Positions 61,718 through 64,000 of a stretch of 64,000 bases of DNA are shown here, in pieces. The stretch comes from Enterobacter cancerogenus (GTDB lineage Bacteria; Pseudomonadota; Gammaproteobacteria; Enterobacterales; Enterobacteriaceae), in NCBI RefSeq assembly GCF_019047785.1, contig NZ_CP077290.1:3286001-3350000 (forward strand), read 5' to 3'. The notes under the pieces are model-generated. The model saw only the letters and a list, made by a program, of their open reading frames with translations, ran no database searches and had not been told where the DNA came from. The translations under genes were made by a program, and so were the position numbers. Position 1 is the first letter of the stretch, and each line of letters opens with the position of its first letter.

Positions 61718-62608
61718 ATGACGCTGAAAGTCGGTTTTATTGGCCTGGGGATCATGGGCAAGCCCATGAGCAAAAATCTCATCAAAGCCGGTTACTCACT
61801 GGTGGTTTCTGACCGTAATCCGGAGTCGGTGGCTGAGGTTATTTCGGCCGGGGCAGAAGCCGCGACCACGGCCAAAGCCATTGCCGAACAGTGCGATGTC
61901 ATCATTACGATGCTGCCCAACTCCCCGCACGTCAAAGAGGTGGCGCTGGGTGAGAACGGCATTATCGAGGGCGCGAAGCCGGGCCTGGTGGTGATCGACA
62001 TGAGTTCTATCGCCCCGCTGGCGAGCCGCGAGATCAGCGAAGCGCTAAAAGCGAAGGGCGTCGATATGCTGGATGCGCCGGTAAGCGGCGGTGAGCCAAA
62101 GGCCATCGACGGCACGCTTTCCGTCATGGTCGGCGGTGATAAGGCTATCTTCGACAAATACTACGACCTGATGAAAGCGATGGCCGGTTCCGTAGTGCAT
62201 ACCGGTGAAATCGGGGCGGGCAACGTCACCAAGCTGGCAAACCAGGTGATTGTTGCGCTGAACATCGCCGCGATGTCTGAAGCCCTGACGCTGGCAACCA
62301 AAGCCGGCGTTAACCCGGACCTGGTGTATCAGGCGATCCGTGGCGGTCTTGCGGGCAGTACCGTGCTGGATGCCAAAGCGCCGATGGTGATGGATCGTAA
62401 TTTCAAGCCGGGCTTCCGTATCGATCTGCACATTAAAGATCTGGCGAACGCGCTGGATACCTCGCACGGTGTGGGCGCGCAGTTGCCGCTGACCGCCGCG
62501 GTGATGGAGATGATGCAGGCGCTGCGCGCCGACGGTCTGGGTACCGCCGACCATAGCGCGATTGCGTGCTACTACGAAAAGCTGGCGAAGGTGGAAGTCT
62601 CTCGCTAA
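61718..62608 (+). CDS. garR: Tartronate semialdehyde reductase GarR
   Basis: GarR reduces tartronate semialdehyde to D-glycerate. The 296 residues show the beta-hydroxyacid dehydrogenase NAD(P) motif GFIGLGIMGKPMSKNL, the substrate motif DAPVSGGEPKA, and catalytic Lys in GNVTKLANQ. The C-terminal KPGFRIDLHIKDLANAL is family-typical. Confidence 0.95.
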   Translation: MTLKVGFIGLGIMGKPMSKNLIKAGYSLVVSDRNPESVAEVISAGAEAATTAKAIAEQCDVIITMLPNSPHVKEVALGENGIIEGAKPGLVVIDMSSIAPLASREISEALKAKGVDMLDAPVSGGEPKAIDGTLSVMVGGDKAIFDKYYDLMKAMAGSVVHTGEIGAGNVTKLANQVIVALNIAAMSEALTLATKAGVNPDLVYQAIRGGLAGSTVLDAKAPMVMDRNFKPGFRIDLHIKDLANALDTSHGVGAQLPLTAAVMEMMQALRADGLGTADHSAIACYYEKLAKVEVSR

Positions 62609-62617
62609 TGACGTCCT

Positions 62618-62643
62618 GCCCGGCGGCGTTACGCCTGCCGGGC
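62618..62643 (+). other. REP-like hairpin between garR and garK
   Basis: GCCCGGCGGCG, loop TTA, CGCC-T-GCCGGGC forms an 11-bp stem with one bulged T, inside the operon. With no T run it probably adjusts mRNA stability between garR and garK. Confidence 0.7.
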
Positions 62644-62667
62644 GTTGTGTAGTAACAGGCTACAACT

Positions 62668-63807
62668 ATGAAAATCGTAATCGCGCCAGACTCGTATAAA
62701 GAAAGCCTTTCTGCCACCGAGGTAGCACAGGCGATTGAAAAAGGATTTCGGGAAATCTTCCCCGATGCACTTTATGTTTCTGTGCCTGTTGCTGACGGTG
62801 GAGAAGGGACAGTCGAAGCGATGATTGCCGCGACCCGGGGCACAGAACAGCATGCCGTGGTCACTGGCCCGCTGGGCGAGAAGGTCAATGCCTGCTGGGG
62901 GATGTCTGGCGATGGCGGCACCGCCTTTATCGAGATGGCGGCGGCCAGCGGCCTGGCGCTGGTGCCTCCCACGCGGCGTAACCCGCTGGTGACCACCTCG
63001 CGCGGCACGGGCGAGTTGATCCTCTGTGCGCTGGATAAAGGCGCACGCAACATTATTATCGGCATTGGCGGCAGTTCAACCAACGACGGCGGGGCGGGCA
63101 TGATGCAGGCGCTGGGCGCGAAGCTCACCGACGCGAACGGCACGGACATTGGCTATGGCGGCGGCAGCCTGATGGCGCTGAACAGTATCGATCTTACGGG
63201 CCTGGATGCCCGGCTCAAAGGCTGCACTATCCGCGTCGCCTGTGACGTGACGAACCCGCTGGTGGGCGAAAAGGGCGCGTCGCGGATCTTTGGCCCACAG
63301 AAAGGGGCGACCGAGGGGATGATCCTCGAACTCGATGCCAACCTTAGCCATTATGCCGACGTGATTAAAAAATCCCTGCGCATCGATGTTAAACAGGTGC
63401 CGGGCGCGGGGGCCGCAGGCGGAATGGGGGCGGCGCTGATGGCCTTCCTCGGCGCAGAGCTGAAGAGCGGCATTGAAATTGTCACCCAGGCACTCAACCT
63501 TGAAGAGCATATCCATGACTGTACCTGGGTGCTGACGGGGGAAGGGCGCATCGACAGCCAGAGCATTCATGGCAAAGTGCCGGTGGGCGTGGCGAACGTC
63601 GCCAAAAAATACCATAAGCCGGTGATCGGCATTGCCGGAAGCCTGACGCAGGACGTCGGCGTGGTACATCAATATGGCATTGACGCGGTGTTTAGCGTGC
63701 TGACCAGTATTGGCTCGCTGGAGGAGGCGTTTCGCGGGGCCTATGACAATATTTATCGCGCCTCGCGCAATATCGCCGCCACTTTGCAGGTGGGGATGCG
63801 CACGTAA
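62668..63807 (+). CDS. garK: Glycerate 2-kinase GarK
   Basis: GarK phosphorylates D-glycerate to 2-phosphoglycerate, feeding lower glycolysis. The 379 residues are of the type 1 glycerate kinase family, with IAPDSYKESLSATEVAQAIE, VADGGEGTVEAM and the conserved GIGGSSTNDGGAGM. E. coli GarK is similar in length. It ends 38 bases before rnpB. Confidence 0.95.
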   Translation: MKIVIAPDSYKESLSATEVAQAIEKGFREIFPDALYVSVPVADGGEGTVEAMIAATRGTEQHAVVTGPLGEKVNACWGMSGDGGTAFIEMAAASGLALVPPTRRNPLVTTSRGTGELILCALDKGARNIIIGIGGSSTNDGGAGMMQALGAKLTDANGTDIGYGGGSLMALNSIDLTGLDARLKGCTIRVACDVTNPLVGEKGASRIFGPQKGATEGMILELDANLSHYADVIKKSLRIDVKQVPGAGAAGGMGAALMAFLGAELKSGIEIVTQALNLEEHIHDCTWVLTGEGRIDSQSIHGKVPVGVANVAKKYHKPVIGIAGSLTQDVGVVHQYGIDAVFSVLTSIGSLEEAFRGAYDNIYRASRNIAATLQVGMRT

Positions 63808-63809
63808 GG

Positions 63810-63838
63810 GTGACAGCGAGACGCAAACCCTCTATACT
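63810..63838 (+). promoter_or_regulatory. rnpB promoter
   Basis: GTGACA (63810-63815) and TATACT (63833-63838) are separated by 17 bases, immediately after garK, with the RNA start 8 bases beyond the -10. Confidence 0.75.
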
Positions 63839-63845
63839 TCGCGCC

Positions 63846-64000
63846 GAAGCTGACCAGACAGTCGCCGCTTCGTCGTCGTCCCCTTTCGGGGGGAGACGGG
63901 CGGAGGGGAGGAAAGTCCGGGCTCCACAGGGCAGGGTGCCAGGTAACGCCTGGGGGGGAAACCCACGACCAGTGCAACAGAGAGCAAACCGCCGATGGCC
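63846..64000 (+). ncRNA. rnpB: RNase P RNA (M1 RNA), 5' part
   Basis: The sequence from GAAGCTGACCAGACAGTCGC onward matches E. coli M1 RNA closely, including the conserved GAGGAAAGTCCGGGCTCCA and GCAACAGAGAGCAAACCGCC. About 155 of roughly 375 bases are in the window; the 3' part lies beyond the right edge. It is the catalytic subunit that matures tRNA 5' ends. Confidence 0.97.

Overview
The window looks like chromosomal DNA of an enterobacterium. The backbone follows the E. coli K-12 order rlmE-ftsH-folP-glmM / secG-leuU-argG-metY-rimP-nusA-infB-rbfA-truB-rpsO-pnp-nlpI-yrbN-deaD-mtr-yhbW-ubiV-ubiU-ubiT-yhbS-yhbQ-yhbP-yhbO-yraR-yraQ-dolP-diaA-yraN-lpoA-rsmI, then aga genes, gar genes and rnpB. 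The proteins recalled from E. coli are close in length and sequence. GC-rich coding, REP-type palindromes, absence of yhbX between leuU and argG, and the gene content suggest Enterobacter or a near relative; the genus is inference, not proof.

The main accessory region is 5019-16960. An AT-rich upstream region and an eleven-gene operon lie between glmM and secG, which are neighbours in E. coli K-12. The operon encodes a type IVb pilus: major pilin, very long minor pilin, TcpQ-domain protein, lipoprotein secretin, two small inner-membrane proteins, a TcpS/PilP-like periplasmic protein, assembly ATPase, platform protein, prepilin peptidase and an exported M23 metallopeptidase. The first nine genes run in the order of Vibrio cholerae tcpA-B-Q-C-R-D-S-T-E, and the tenth matches tcpJ. 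ETEC CFA/III (cof) and longus use the same plan. A secreted TcpF/CofJ-type gene, a retraction ATPase, a lytic transglycosylase gene and local regulators are not seen. This is the strongest candidate for a poorly described system here.

From 17000 to 45240 the content is mostly housekeeping: protein export, arginine synthesis, the metY-nusA-infB translation operon, RNA decay (pnp, deaD), anaerobic ubiquinone synthesis (ubiU, ubiV, ubiT), and envelope proteins (dolP, lpoA, nlpI). Several classic control elements are readable: ARG boxes before argG, tandem terminators between metY and rimP, the S15 operator on rpsO, the RNase III hairpin before pnp, a TrpR-like operator before mtr, and REP sequences used as terminators.

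From 45244 to 57490 there is variable sugar-related DNA: a Fic-domain protein with an in-frame 12-base tandem repeat, a malY/malX-like pair, and an N-acetylgalactosamine regulon (kbaY, agaS, agaA, agaF, agaE, agaW, agaV, kbaZ and divergent agaR) with A/T-biased CTTTCGTTTC-type repeats at both aga promoters. The malXY-like pair stands where E. coli has agaBCDI. From 57590 to the end lie garD and divergent garPLRK for galactarate/glucarate use, with a near-consensus CRP site between them, followed by the 5' part of rnpB, which runs off the window.
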